The notes under the pieces: generated by a model
Databases searched by the model: none
What the model was told of the DNA's origin: nothing
The model's input: the letters and a program-made list of their open reading frames with translations, nothing else
Assembly: GCF_938018035.1 (NCBI RefSeq)
Contig: NZ_CALIJF010000213.1
Span: 1 to 7,764 of the forward strand
DNA from: an uncultured Campylobacter sp.
GTDB taxonomy: Bacteria; Campylobacterota; Campylobacteria; Campylobacterales; Campylobacteraceae
Direction of reading: 5' to 3'
Length of the DNA stretch: 7,764 nucleotides
Translations under genes and position numbers: made by a program
Part shown: positions 1 to 6,383 of the stretch, piece after piece
How the letters are laid out: every line of letters begins with the position of its first letter
Numbering within the stretch: the stretch's first letter is position 1

Positions 1-620
1 TTTAACGCATCTAGAACCTGCGGGATTTTTGTGTCGAATTTTGGCTCTTCTGGAATTTTAAATTCTACCAAATCTGCTTCGTCCACCATTGCGCCTTGTA
101 TATCTAGCGGCAGATCCAGCCATACGGGTCCGGGTCTGCCGTGCTTAGCCTCATAAATAGCTTTTTGCAGATGAAATTTTATGCTATTTTTATCCGTTAT
201 CATTACGGCGTATTTTGTGATAGGCCTTACGATGTCAACGATATTAACCTCTTGATCGCCGAGCTGACGTAAATTTAACTCGGGTTGCGAAGCAATGGTC
301 GTTTGAAATTTAACCTGCCCCGATATGATCATCGTAGGGATCGAATCCACCCAAGCACCGTAAACGCCGGTAATCGCGTTTGTCCCGCCAGGGCCTGTGG
401 TAACATACGCGATACCGATCTTATTTGAGACGCGCGCATATCCCTCTGCGGCTATCGCGCAAGCCTGTTCGTGATGGTTACAGACATACTCTAAATTTTC
501 ATTTTTGCCAAGCGAATCTATCAGGTGCATATTGCCGCCACCCGAGACCATAAATACGGTCTTTGCAGTATCTTCGTGTTCGGCTATAAATTTTGCTATA
601 AAATCGCTAACTTTTATCAT
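1..620 (-). CDS. Thiamine-diphosphate-dependent enzyme, acetohydroxyacid synthase-like (N-terminal 206 residues; C-terminus outside window)
   Basis: Reading the minus strand from an ATG at 620 gives an open frame of 206 codons to the window edge, so the protein is incomplete. Visible motifs match the N-terminal Pyr domain of the acetohydroxyacid synthase/pyruvate decarboxylase superfamily: HHEQ at residues 49-52 (Glu51 in the place of the cofactor-activating glutamate), TTGPGGTNAITGV at 74-86, RQLGDQE near 118-124, and GRPGPVWLDLPLDIQ at 161-175. Its ATG lies inside the rfbG stop (ATGA), so the two are translationally coupled. A housekeeping IlvB is possible from the fold, but the position behind rfbF and rfbG argues for a sugar-modifying enzyme. 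YerE of Yersinia, a ThDP flavoenzyme that transfers an acetyl unit from pyruvate to CDP-4-keto-3,6-dideoxyglucose, is the named precedent. The fold is clear; the substrate is inferred. The FAD-like middle domain and the PP domain cannot be seen here. Confidence 0.88.
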   Translation of the reverse strand, partial: MIKVSDFIAKFIAEHEDTAKTVFMVSGGGNMHLIDSLGKNENLEYVCNHHEQACAIAAEGYARVSNKIGIAYVTTGPGGTNAITGVYGAWVDSIPTMIISGQVKFQTTIASQPELNLRQLGDQEVNIVDIVRPITKYAVMITDKNSIKFHLQKAIYEAKHGRPGPVWLDLPLDIQGAMVDEADLVEFKIPEEPKFDTKIPQVLDAL

Positions 621-1717
621 CGCATCATCTCTTTTACGTAGTCGTTTAAATTTTGTTCGGTATCGATTGTGCCGTTTTCGTAGAAATTTTTATACCATTT
701 TACAGTTTTTTCAAATGCCGTTTCGCTATCCCAAACGGGCTTCCAGCCAAGCAGCGCATGCGCTTTAGAGCAATCAAGCTTCAATAAATTTGCCTCATGC
801 GGCTGGTCCGTGTCGGAGCCGATTTTAAATTCTATCTTATCCCAATATCGCTTGGCGCTCTTTAGTACATCAAGCACCCTAATCGCGCCATCATCGCTAG
901 GACCGAAATTCCACGCGCTGCCGAATTCCTTTCGCCCTTCAAGCAACTTTTGCCCCACGAGCAAATATCCACTAAGCGGTTCTAACACATGCTGCCAAGG
1001 ACGCGTCGCATTCGGATTGCGGATCATTACCGCTTCATTTTTAGCTGCCGCGCGCATTACGTCGCAGATCAATCTGTCTTGCGCCCAGTCTCCGCCGCCT
1101 ATGACATTACCTGCGCGACACGTAGCAAGCAGCGTTTGATGCTTTACGCCATAGTCTTTTTCGTTAAAAAACGAATTTCGATATGAACTAGCCAGAAGAT
1201 CCGCGCAGCCTTTCGACGAACTATATGGATCATATCCGCCCATAGGATCGTTCTCGCGATAACCCCAAACCCACTCTTTATTTTCGTAAGCCTTGTCGCT
1301 GGTGATATTTACGATCGCGCGAACGCCTGCTTTTCTGCAGGCTTCAAAGACTTTTAATGTGCCGACAACATTGGTTTCGTAGGTTGTTATCGGATCGGCA
1401 TAAGATGGACGTACGAGCGCCTGAGCGGCAAAGTGAAATACAATGTCGGGTTTATAAGTCGTAAATGCTTCGTCTAATTTGACAAAATCTCGTATGTCGC
1501 CCATTATCTGGACGATATTTAAATTTAAAAGTCCTATATGATTTGGCTCTGTAGGCGCCAGAAGCGAATACCCTATCACTTTCGCGCCCAAGCGCTGCAG
1601 CCATAGACTAAGCCATGAGCCCTTAAAGCCGGTATGTCCGGTAAGCAAAACTGTTTTGCCCTTATAAATTCCGGAGTATAAATTTTGCATTTCTTGTGTC
1701 GTTATTGCGTTGTTCAT
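617..1717 (-). CDS. rfbG: CDP-glucose 4,6-dehydratase
   Basis: This 366-residue extended short-chain dehydrogenase/reductase converts CDP-D-glucose to CDP-4-keto-6-deoxy-D-glucose with bound NAD+ in the cytoplasm. The NAD-binding glycine motif TGHTGFKG is at residues 26-33, with W35 following as in RfbG/DdhB proteins. FHFAAQALVRPSY is at 94-106, the active-site TSDKAYENKE at 139-148, and the catalytic YxxxK (YSSSK) at 165-169. The TSDK form, rather than TDE, is typical of CDP-glucose dehydratases as opposed to dTDP-glucose dehydratases (RmlB). Length is normal for the family. The ATG is 3 bases after the rfbF stop, and the TGA overlaps the ATG of the next gene, so the gene sits in the middle of a tight operon. 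The alternative symbol is ddhB. Confidence 0.95.
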   Translation of the reverse strand: MNNAITTQEMQNLYSGIYKGKTVLLTGHTGFKGSWLSLWLQRLGAKVIGYSLLAPTEPNHIGLLNLNIVQIMGDIRDFVKLDEAFTTYKPDIVFHFAAQALVRPSYADPITTYETNVVGTLKVFEACRKAGVRAIVNITSDKAYENKEWVWGYRENDPMGGYDPYSSSKGCADLLASSYRNSFFNEKDYGVKHQTLLATCRAGNVIGGGDWAQDRLICDVMRAAAKNEAVMIRNPNATRPWQHVLEPLSGYLLVGQKLLEGRKEFGSAWNFGPSDDGAIRVLDVLKSAKRYWDKIEFKIGSDTDQPHEANLLKLDCSKAHALLGWKPVWDSETAFEKTVKWYKNFYENGTIDTEQNLNDYVKEMMR

Positions 1718-1720
1718 CCG

Positions 1721-2494
1721 CTACCACTTTTTCCATGGAGCGCTACCACTATCCCATAGTTTTTCTAATACTTGCTTATCACGCAAGGCATCCATCGGTT
1801 TCCAGAAACCACAGTGCTTGAAAGCACAAAGCTCGCCGTCTTTAGCCAAATTTGAAAGCGGAGCTTGCTCGAATACCGTAGCATCACCATCAGTAATATA
1901 ATCAAAAACCTTAGGCTCGCATACGAAAAAACCTGCGTTTATCCAATTTCCGTCACCTTTAGGTTTTTCAAAAAAAGATGTAATTAAGCTTGAATTATTA
2001 ATATCTAAAGCACCGAATCTACCTTCTGGCTGAACTGCAGTCATAGTAGCAGCCTTGCCATGTAATTTATGAAATTTTACTAACTCGTCTATATTCACAT
2101 CACTAACACCATCACCGTAAGTAAGCATGAAACTCTCATCTCCTACATATTCCTGAGCTCGTTTTATCCTACCGCCAGTCATTGTATCTAGCCCAGTGTC
2201 AATCAGAGTAACCTTCCAATCTTCGCTTAATGTTTTATGAATTTTCATATTATTACTTTTTATATCAATCGTTACATCACTTCTATGCAAGAAGTAGTTT
2301 GCGAAATACTCTTTTATATAATAACCTTTATAACCAAGAAGCACCACAAATTCATTAAAGCCGTAGTGGCTATAAATTTTCATAATATGCCATAATATCG
2401 GTCTGCCACCAATCTCAACCATTGGCTTAGGTCTGATGCTGGTTTCTTCGGCAAGCCTAGTGCCAAAGCCGCCAGCTAAAATTAAAACCTTCAT
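1721..2494 (-). CDS. rfbF: Glucose-1-phosphate cytidylyltransferase
   Basis: This 257-residue sugar nucleotidyltransferase makes CDP-glucose from CTP and glucose 1-phosphate, the entry step to CDP-deoxyhexoses. The N-terminal nucleotide-binding signature is at residues 8-25 (GGFGTRLAEETSIRPKPM). TYGDGVSD at 125-132 places the metal-binding Asp at 128, FFEKP is at 174-178, NAGFF at 186-190, and GFWKPMDALRDK at 229-240. The length equals that of the classical Salmonella RfbF/DdhA as known for the family. The ATG at 2494 has a good ribosome site (AAGGAA, 2503-2508) 8 bases upstream, and an in-frame stop lies just before it, which fixes the start. The gene is visibly more A+T-rich than thrS or infC, consistent with an acquired surface-sugar locus. 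It is the first gene of the operon with rfbG. Confidence 0.96.
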   Translation of the reverse strand: MKVLILAGGFGTRLAEETSIRPKPMVEIGGRPILWHIMKIYSHYGFNEFVVLLGYKGYYIKEYFANYFLHRSDVTIDIKSNNMKIHKTLSEDWKVTLIDTGLDTMTGGRIKRAQEYVGDESFMLTYGDGVSDVNIDELVKFHKLHGKAATMTAVQPEGRFGALDINNSSLITSFFEKPKGDGNWINAGFFVCEPKVFDYITDGDATVFEQAPLSNLAKDGELCAFKHCGFWKPMDALRDKQVLEKLWDSGSAPWKKW

Positions 2495-2502
2495 ATATTC
2501 AT

Positions 2503-2508
2503 TTCCTT
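2503..2508 (-). promoter_or_regulatory. Ribosome binding site of rfbF
   Basis: AAGGAA on the minus strand, 8 bases before the rfbF ATG. It supports the start at 2494. An in-frame TAA lies 18 bases upstream of that ATG, so no longer form that would include the CT repeat is possible in this frame. Confidence 0.75.
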
Positions 2509-2534
2509 TTTACTCCCATATACAAGAGGTTGCA

Positions 2535-2552
2535 AGAGAGAGAGAGAGAGAG
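2535..2552. repeat. Perfect dinucleotide tract (AG)9 / (CT)9
   Basis: Nine uninterrupted AG units on the plus strand (CT on the transcribed strand) lie 40 bases upstream of the rfbF start codon. No other dinucleotide tract of comparable length was noticed in the window. It falls between a candidate -10 box (2567-2572) and the ribosome site, so it would lie in the 5' leader, or between alternative promoter elements. Tracts of this kind slip during replication and switch expression in several host-associated bacteria. That role here is inference. Confidence 0.97.
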
Positions 2553-2566
2553 TTTATTTGCTTTTT

Positions 2567-2572
2567 ATTTTA
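2567..2572 (-). promoter_or_regulatory. Candidate -10 element of the rfbF operon
   Basis: TAAAAT on the minus strand, in the context GATAAAAT, in a strongly A+T-rich stretch. Campylobacter sigma-70 promoters have a recognisable -10 and little -35 conservation. A start about 7 bases downstream would place the (CT)9 tract at the beginning of the leader. TATACT at 2716-2721, just after infC, is an alternative. Read-through from infC is also possible because no convincing terminator is seen. Confidence 0.35.
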
Positions 2573-2623
2573 TCAAAATAAAACTTAGATAAAAATAACG
2601 GCTAAATAATTTTAAACTTTCTC

Positions 2624-2660
2624 GCTCTTATTTTAATGCAATTATTCTCTAATTAAGAGC
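2624..2660. repeat. 7-bp inverted repeat with 23-bp spacer
   Basis: GCTCTTA (2624-2630) is repeated inverted as TAAGAGC (2654-2660). The arms are A+T-rich and no T-run follows on either strand, so it does not look like a terminator. It could be a regulator site upstream of rfbF or chance in A+T-rich DNA. Confidence 0.35.
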
Positions 2661-2733
2661 ACACTTAAATCAATAGAATTTTAAAATTTCACCATTTTAT
2701 CGCTGCGATTTTTATAGTATAGCTAAATTTACG

Positions 2734-3255
2734 CTACGCCTTTTTCGGCGTGATCAGCATATTTACGTAGCGACCCTCCAGCGCGGGCGCTTTATCGCGA
2801 TCGGCCACTTCTGCGAAAAATTCGTCCCAAATTTTATTGAGCAAATTTACGCCGATTTCCGGGCTTGACATCTCGCGCCCTTTTAAAAATACGCGAAGCT
2901 TGACGTGCTTGCCGCTACTAAGGAATTCTTTCGCGTGTTTTACTTTGTAATTAATGTCGTTTTGAGCGATTTTGGCGGACAGCTTGATCTCTTTGACCTC
3001 GATGATTTTTTGCTTTTTTTTCGCCTCTTTGAGCTTTTTTTCCTGCTGATAGCGAAATTTGCTGTAGTTCATGACCTTGCAAACGGGCGGCTTTGCATCG
3101 GGCGCTATCAAAACCAGATCCACACCCTCTCGCTCGGCGATTTGCAGCGCCTGCGCCTTTGAAATTATGCCGTAAACCTCGCCGTTGTCGCCTATGCACC
3201 TGACTTCGCTAGCCGGAATGTCCTCGTTTAGAAAAACCTCTTTTTCTCTGCTCAA
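2734..3255 (-). CDS. infC: Translation initiation factor IF-3
   Basis: IF-3 binds the 30S subunit, blocks premature joining with 50S, and proofreads the initiator tRNA and start codon. The 173-residue protein has the normal length. The N-terminal domain opens with VFLNEDIPASEVRCIGD (residues 7-23) and carries KPPVCKVMNYSKFRYQQ at 55-71, the IF-3 signature region. A Lys-rich linker follows at about 72-84, then the C-terminal domain with VKHAKEFL (105-112), RVFLKGREM (121-129) and EGRYVNMLITP (160-170). The start codon is TTG (3253-3255), which shares two bases with the thrS TGA. A GAGG ribosome site (3263-3266) precedes it, and no in-frame ATG makes a better start. Rare starts are usual for infC because IF-3 discriminates against non-standard starts and so limits its own synthesis (known for the AUU start in E. 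coli). Unlike in many bacteria, rpmI and rplT do not follow. Confidence 0.96.
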   Translation of the reverse strand: MSREKEVFLNEDIPASEVRCIGDNGEVYGIISKAQALQIAEREGVDLVLIAPDAKPPVCKVMNYSKFRYQQEKKLKEAKKKQKIIEVKEIKLSAKIAQNDINYKVKHAKEFLSSGKHVKLRVFLKGREMSSPEIGVNLLNKIWDEFFAEVADRDKAPALEGRYVNMLITPKKA

Positions 3256-5075
3256 AAATTCACCTCGTTTAATTTAGCTTTTACGAAATTTAAAAACTCA
3301 TCCAGCCCTAAATTTCGCTGTTCGCGCGCCCTGCGATCGCGCAGAGCCACGCTGCGAGCCGAAACTTCATTATCGCCTAGGACGATGATGAGCGGCACCT
3401 TCTGCTTTTCAGCCGTTCTGATTCGTTTATTTAGCGTTTCGTTTTTATCTAAAATTTCGCCGTCAATGCCTGCCTCGCGCAACAAATTTAAAATTTCTTT
3501 CGCATAGCTTGCGTGCGCTTCACCGATCGGCACGATCGATACCTGCGTAGGACAGATCCAAAACGGAAGCTCGCCCGCGGTGTGCTCGAGCAAAATCCCC
3601 ACGAAGCGCTCGAAGCTTCCCAAAATCGCGCGATGCAGCATCACAGGCTGCTTTTTTTCATTATTTTCGTCGATGTAGCCAAGCTCAAAGCGCGCAGGCA
3701 GGTTAAAATCGACCTGAACCGTACCGCACTGCCATTTTCGACCGAGCGCGTCGGTGATTTTAATGTCGATCTTAGGCCCGTAGAATGCGCCGCCGCCCTC
3801 GTCTAAGCCGTATTTTAAGCCCTTTTCGTCAAGCGCATCTTTTAAGGCCTTCGTCGCGATATCCCAAACCTCGTCGTCGCCGACTGCCTTTTGCGGTTTG
3901 GTCGAAATCTCAAGCTCGTATTCAAATCCGAAAGCCTTCATCAAGAGTTCAACGAAATCTAAAATTTCATAGACGTTTTCTTTGATCTGGCTCGGCATCA
4001 CAAATAGATGTGCGTCGTCCTGCGTAAACTCGCGCACGCGGAAAAGCCCGTGCAAGACGCCGCTTTTTTCGTGGCGGTGCACGACGCCGTACTCGCAAAA
4101 TTTAAGCGGCAGATCGCGATATGAGCGGATCTCGCTTTGATAAACCTTGATGTGACCGACGCAGTTCATCGGCTTGATGCCGTATTCTTGCTCCTCGATC
4201 GTCGTAAAATACATATTTTCTTTGTAGTTGCTGTAATGCCCGCTGATCTTCCACGCGTCGGATTTTAAAATTTCAGGGCCGCGCACCGGCTCGTAGCCGC
4301 GCTTGCGAAGCTGCCTATAAAGGCGCTCCTCGAGCTTTATACGCATCCTCGTGCCGGCAGGAAGCCAGATCGGAAGTCCCGCGCCGATCTGCTCGTCGAA
4401 GGTGAAAAATTTCATCTCGGCTCCGAGCTTTCGGTGATCGCGCTTCTTAGCTTCTTCAAGCATCGTAAGATGTTTTTTAAGGCTATCTTTATCGGCAAAT
4501 ACGACGCCATAGATGCGAGTTAGCATCTCGCGCTTTTCATCGCCGCCGAGATACGCTCCCGCGATGCGCGTAAGGGCGAAATTTTTCAAAAATTTCGTAT
4601 TTTGCACATGCGGGCCGCGGCAGATGTCCTCAAACTCGCCCTGCGTGTATAAGCTAACCGGGCCGTCCGGGATGCGCTTTAAAACCTCCTGCTTAAGATC
4701 GTCGTTTGCATATTTTTTCGCGACCGCCTCTTTTGTGGAGGCTATCTTTTTAATCTCTAAATTTGCCTCGGCGAGCGCACGCATCTTTTTTTCGATCGTC
4801 TTTAGATCCTCTTCGCCGAGCTTCTCGCCGCTATCTTTGCTGACGCGGATGTCGTAGTAAAACCCATCCTCGATCGCGGGTCCCACGAAAAATTTAGCGC
4901 TCGGATAAAGCTCGCGCACCGCCTGCGCCAAAAGGTGCGCACAGGAGTGGCGCAGAATTTTAAGCGCGTCCTCGGAGTTATCGAAATATATCGGCTGCGC
5001 CTCGCTTGTGTGCTCGCCGATACTTTGAGTATCGTAAATTTCACCGTTAAGTTTATATGCGATAATATCGCTCAT
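3252..5075 (-). CDS. thrS: Threonine--tRNA ligase
   Basis: This class II synthetase charges tRNA-Thr. It has 607 residues, compared with about 640 in E. coli. The N-terminal TGS-like segment is short (about residues 1-40). The editing domain has HSCAH at 43-47 and CRGPH at 152-156, the zinc-like hydrolytic set that clears Ser-tRNA-Thr. The catalytic core has MNCVGH (zinc ligand C305), motif 2 around HRHEKSGVLHGLFRVREFTQDD (333-354), the second zinc ligand H356, and motif 3 with H481 in MLHRAILGSFERF. The anticodon-binding domain covers about 505-607. MNCVGH replaces the more common MNCPGH. The ATG at 5075 has AAGGAA (5084-5089) 8 bases upstream. The gene overlaps infC by 3 bases (coordinates 3252-3254 lie inside the infC TTG region). 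The leader contains two hairpins, described separately. Confidence 0.98.
   Translation of the reverse strand: MSDIIAYKLNGEIYDTQSIGEHTSEAQPIYFDNSEDALKILRHSCAHLLAQAVRELYPSAKFFVGPAIEDGFYYDIRVSKDSGEKLGEEDLKTIEKKMRALAEANLEIKKIASTKEAVAKKYANDDLKQEVLKRIPDGPVSLYTQGEFEDICRGPHVQNTKFLKNFALTRIAGAYLGGDEKREMLTRIYGVVFADKDSLKKHLTMLEEAKKRDHRKLGAEMKFFTFDEQIGAGLPIWLPAGTRMRIKLEERLYRQLRKRGYEPVRGPEILKSDAWKISGHYSNYKENMYFTTIEEQEYGIKPMNCVGHIKVYQSEIRSYRDLPLKFCEYGVVHRHEKSGVLHGLFRVREFTQDDAHLFVMPSQIKENVYEILDFVELLMKAFGFEYELEISTKPQKAVGDDEVWDIATKALKDALDEKGLKYGLDEGGGAFYGPKIDIKITDALGRKWQCGTVQVDFNLPARFELGYIDENNEKKQPVMLHRAILGSFERFVGILLEHTAGELPFWICPTQVSIVPIGEAHASYAKEILNLLREAGIDGEILDKNETLNKRIRTAEKQKVPLIIVLGDNEVSARSVALRDRRAREQRNLGLDEFLNFVKAKLNEVNF
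3262..3267 (-). promoter_or_regulatory. Ribosome binding site fixing the TTG start of infC
   Basis: CGAGGT on the minus strand, inside the last codons of thrS and about 6 bases before the TTG at 3255. It is the only Shine-Dalgarno-like sequence suitably placed for infC, so it supports the TTG start and coupling to thrS. Confidence 0.65.
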
Positions 5076-5083
5076 TGGCTTGT

Positions 5084-5089
5084 TTCCTT
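5084..5089 (-). promoter_or_regulatory. Ribosome binding site of thrS
   Basis: AAGGAA on the minus strand, 8 bases before the ATG at 5075, fixing the thrS start. Confidence 0.75.
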
Positions 5090-5102
5090 TTTTACCGAAT
5101 TG

Positions 5103-5121
5103 TCTTTCTTACACTGAAAGA
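5103..5121 (-). promoter_or_regulatory. thrS leader hairpin with a tRNA-Thr anticodon-like loop (candidate operator)
   Basis: On the mRNA strand UCUUUC (5121-5116) pairs with GAAAGA (5108-5103), closing a 7-nt loop AGUGUAA. UGU occupies loop positions 3-5, where the anticodon sits in a tRNA, and AA follows. The usual tRNA-Thr(UGU) loop also ends UGUAA. The hairpin spans about -46 to -28 relative to the thrS ATG, 13 bases upstream of the ribosome site. In E. coli, ThrRS represses its own mRNA by binding a leader hairpin that imitates the anticodon arm. A similar role here is inferred from position and loop. No U precedes the anticodon-like triplet, unlike in tRNA. Confidence 0.45.
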
Positions 5122-5126
5122 ACGAG

Positions 5127-5140
5127 AGCTAATTTTAGCT
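5127..5140. promoter_or_regulatory. Palindrome AGCTAA-TT-TTAGCT upstream of thrS, overlapping a possible -10 box
   Basis: A perfect 6-bp inverted repeat with a 2-base centre. On the minus strand it contains TAAAAT (5132-5137), which is a plausible -10 box for thrS about 55 bases before the ATG. It can be read as a repressor-type palindrome over the promoter. If transcription starts further upstream, it would instead be a second leader hairpin next to the anticodon-like one. Confidence 0.35.
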
Positions 5141-5177
5141 AATCAATCCTTAACGATAAATTTAAAAAATATTAAAA

Positions 5178-6383
5178 TTAAAATTTTTGATTCTTTTCTC
5201 GCAATAAAAAATACACGGCGTTTGCGCAAAGAGCACAAATCACCATCACACTTGCGAGCAAAAACGGCTTATTCGCTCCCACTGCACCCACGATAAACGA
5301 AATAGCCCCGGCAATAGCAAACTGCACAGTCCCCAGTACCGCCGAAGCTGCGCCAGAGTTGCCGTCCTTATATAGCGCCATCGCAAGCGTCGTGGCGTTA
5401 GGCGCAACAAAGCCAAGAGACGAAAGTAATACGAAAAGCGAAGCCTCAAAGCAGATAAAAGGAAGGTCAAGCATAGCGCATGCGAGCAGAATCAGGCTCA
5501 TCACGAGCATCGCTATTAGACCGAAATTTAATAAAGCGGCGGGTTCGCGATTTTGCACGAGTTTGGCATTTAGTGCCGAAACAAGGGTCATTCCAAGAGC
5601 GTTGATGCCAAATATTACGCCAAAGGCATGCTCGCCCAGCCCATAATAGCCCAAAAATATGAAGCTAGAGCCCGTGATATAAGCAAAAAGCGCGCTCATC
5701 GCAACTGCAAATCCTAGCGTATAGCGCATAAATTCCTTATTTCGCAAGATTATGCCGTATTCGCCAAGCACGCCTTTTACGCTAAGTGTAGCAGTCCTGT
5801 CTATCTGAGCGCTCTCGTCGAGTCCGAAAAATATAAATGCAAAAAGCAAAATTCCAAGCGCAAACAAAATCGCAAAAATCGCTTGCCATGAGAAAAAATC
5901 TAGCACAAATCCACCTAGAGTTGGTGCTAGCATCGGCGCTAGCGAGCCTACGACCATCATCAGCGCAAACATCGCCGCAGCCTCGTGCAGTTCGAATTTA
6001 TCATTAATTACGGCTCGCGCAAGTACCACTCCAGCGCACCCACCCAAAGCTTGCAAAAATCTAAAAAATATAAACGCGTAAACACTATCAAAGCTCACGC
6101 AAGCAAGCGACGCACATATGAAAAGCAAAATGCCCGCGTATAGCGGCTTTTTACGGCCAAATTTATCGCTTAGCGGCCCATAAACGAGCTGTCCTAGCGC
6201 AAAAGCGATGAAAAAACTCGCAACCGATAGCTGAGTGTAAAACTCGCTCGTAGCAAAGCTTGCCTTTACCTTTTCCAGCGCGGGCAGATACATATCGGTA
6301 GACAAGGGCGCCAGAGCGGACATATAGGCGAGTATAATCACCAGCTTAAATTTAGCGAATTTAATTTGTTTTTCTTTGACCAT
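5178..6383 (-). CDS. MFS drug resistance transporter, Bcr/CflA family
   Basis: This inner-membrane major facilitator protein of 401 residues has about 12 hydrophobic segments, as expected for drug:H+ antiporter family 1. Near the first helix it has STDMYLPAL (28-36), typical of Bcr/CflA proteins. Motif A is GPLSDKFGRKK at 69-79 in the loop between helices 2 and 3, FRFLQALGG at 107-115 belongs to the motif B region, and motif C (GSLAPMLAPTLGG) at 146-158 marks antiporters. I start the gene at the ATG at 6383, which has GAGGA (6388-6392) a few bases upstream. An in-frame TTG at 6395 would add four residues but has no better ribosome site. The start lies inside the end of the upstream kinase-like gene (23-base overlap), so the two are probably co-expressed. 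Substrates cannot be told from sequence; Bcr-type pumps are known for bicyclomycin, chloramphenicol and related compounds. Confidence 0.92.
   Translation of the reverse strand: MVKEKQIKFAKFKLVIILAYMSALAPLSTDMYLPALEKVKASFATSEFYTQLSVASFFIAFALGQLVYGPLSDKFGRKKPLYAGILLFICASLACVSFDSVYAFIFFRFLQALGGCAGVVLARAVINDKFELHEAAAMFALMMVVGSLAPMLAPTLGGFVLDFFSWQAIFAILFALGILLFAFIFFGLDESAQIDRTATLSVKGVLGEYGIILRNKEFMRYTLGFAVAMSALFAYITGSSFIFLGYYGLGEHAFGVIFGINALGMTLVSALNAKLVQNREPAALLNFGLIAMLVMSLILLACAMLDLPFICFEASLFVLLSSLGFVAPNATTLAMALYKDGNSGAASAVLGTVQFAIAGAISFIVGAVGANKPFLLASVMVICALCANAVYFLLREKNQKF

Larger units (their letters stand above)
2495..2733. other. A+T-rich spacer between infC and rfbF
   Basis: This stretch of 239 bases holds no credible gene. 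It contains the rfbF ribosome site, the (AG)9 tract, two candidate -10 boxes (2567-2572 and 2716-2721), and a 7-bp inverted repeat, GCTCTTA at 2624-2630 with TAAGAGC at 2654-2660. No GC-rich hairpin followed by a T-run is visible on either strand, so the thrS-infC transcript has no obvious intrinsic terminator here. Confidence 0.7.

Noticed and set aside
2495..2516. Tiny frame ATG-GGA-GTA ending just before the rfbF ATG as a leader peptide
   Set aside because: Only six codons, no convincing ribosome site, and its bases are explained as the rfbF Shine-Dalgarno region.
2731..2749. Short stem CGCC/GGCG at the end of infC as a terminator
   Set aside because: The stem is only about 5 bp, lies within the last codons and stop of infC, and no T-run follows on the minus strand.
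3014..3041. A8 and A7 runs in infC as slippage switches
   Set aside because: They encode the Lys-rich linker expected in IF-3. A frame switch in an essential gene is unlikely and homopolymers of this length are ordinary in this DNA.
505..5646. Plus-strand open frames opposite rfbG, rfbF, infC, thrS and the transporter
   Set aside because: They lie antisense to well-supported genes, show no recognisable motifs, and their composition follows the opposite strand's codons.
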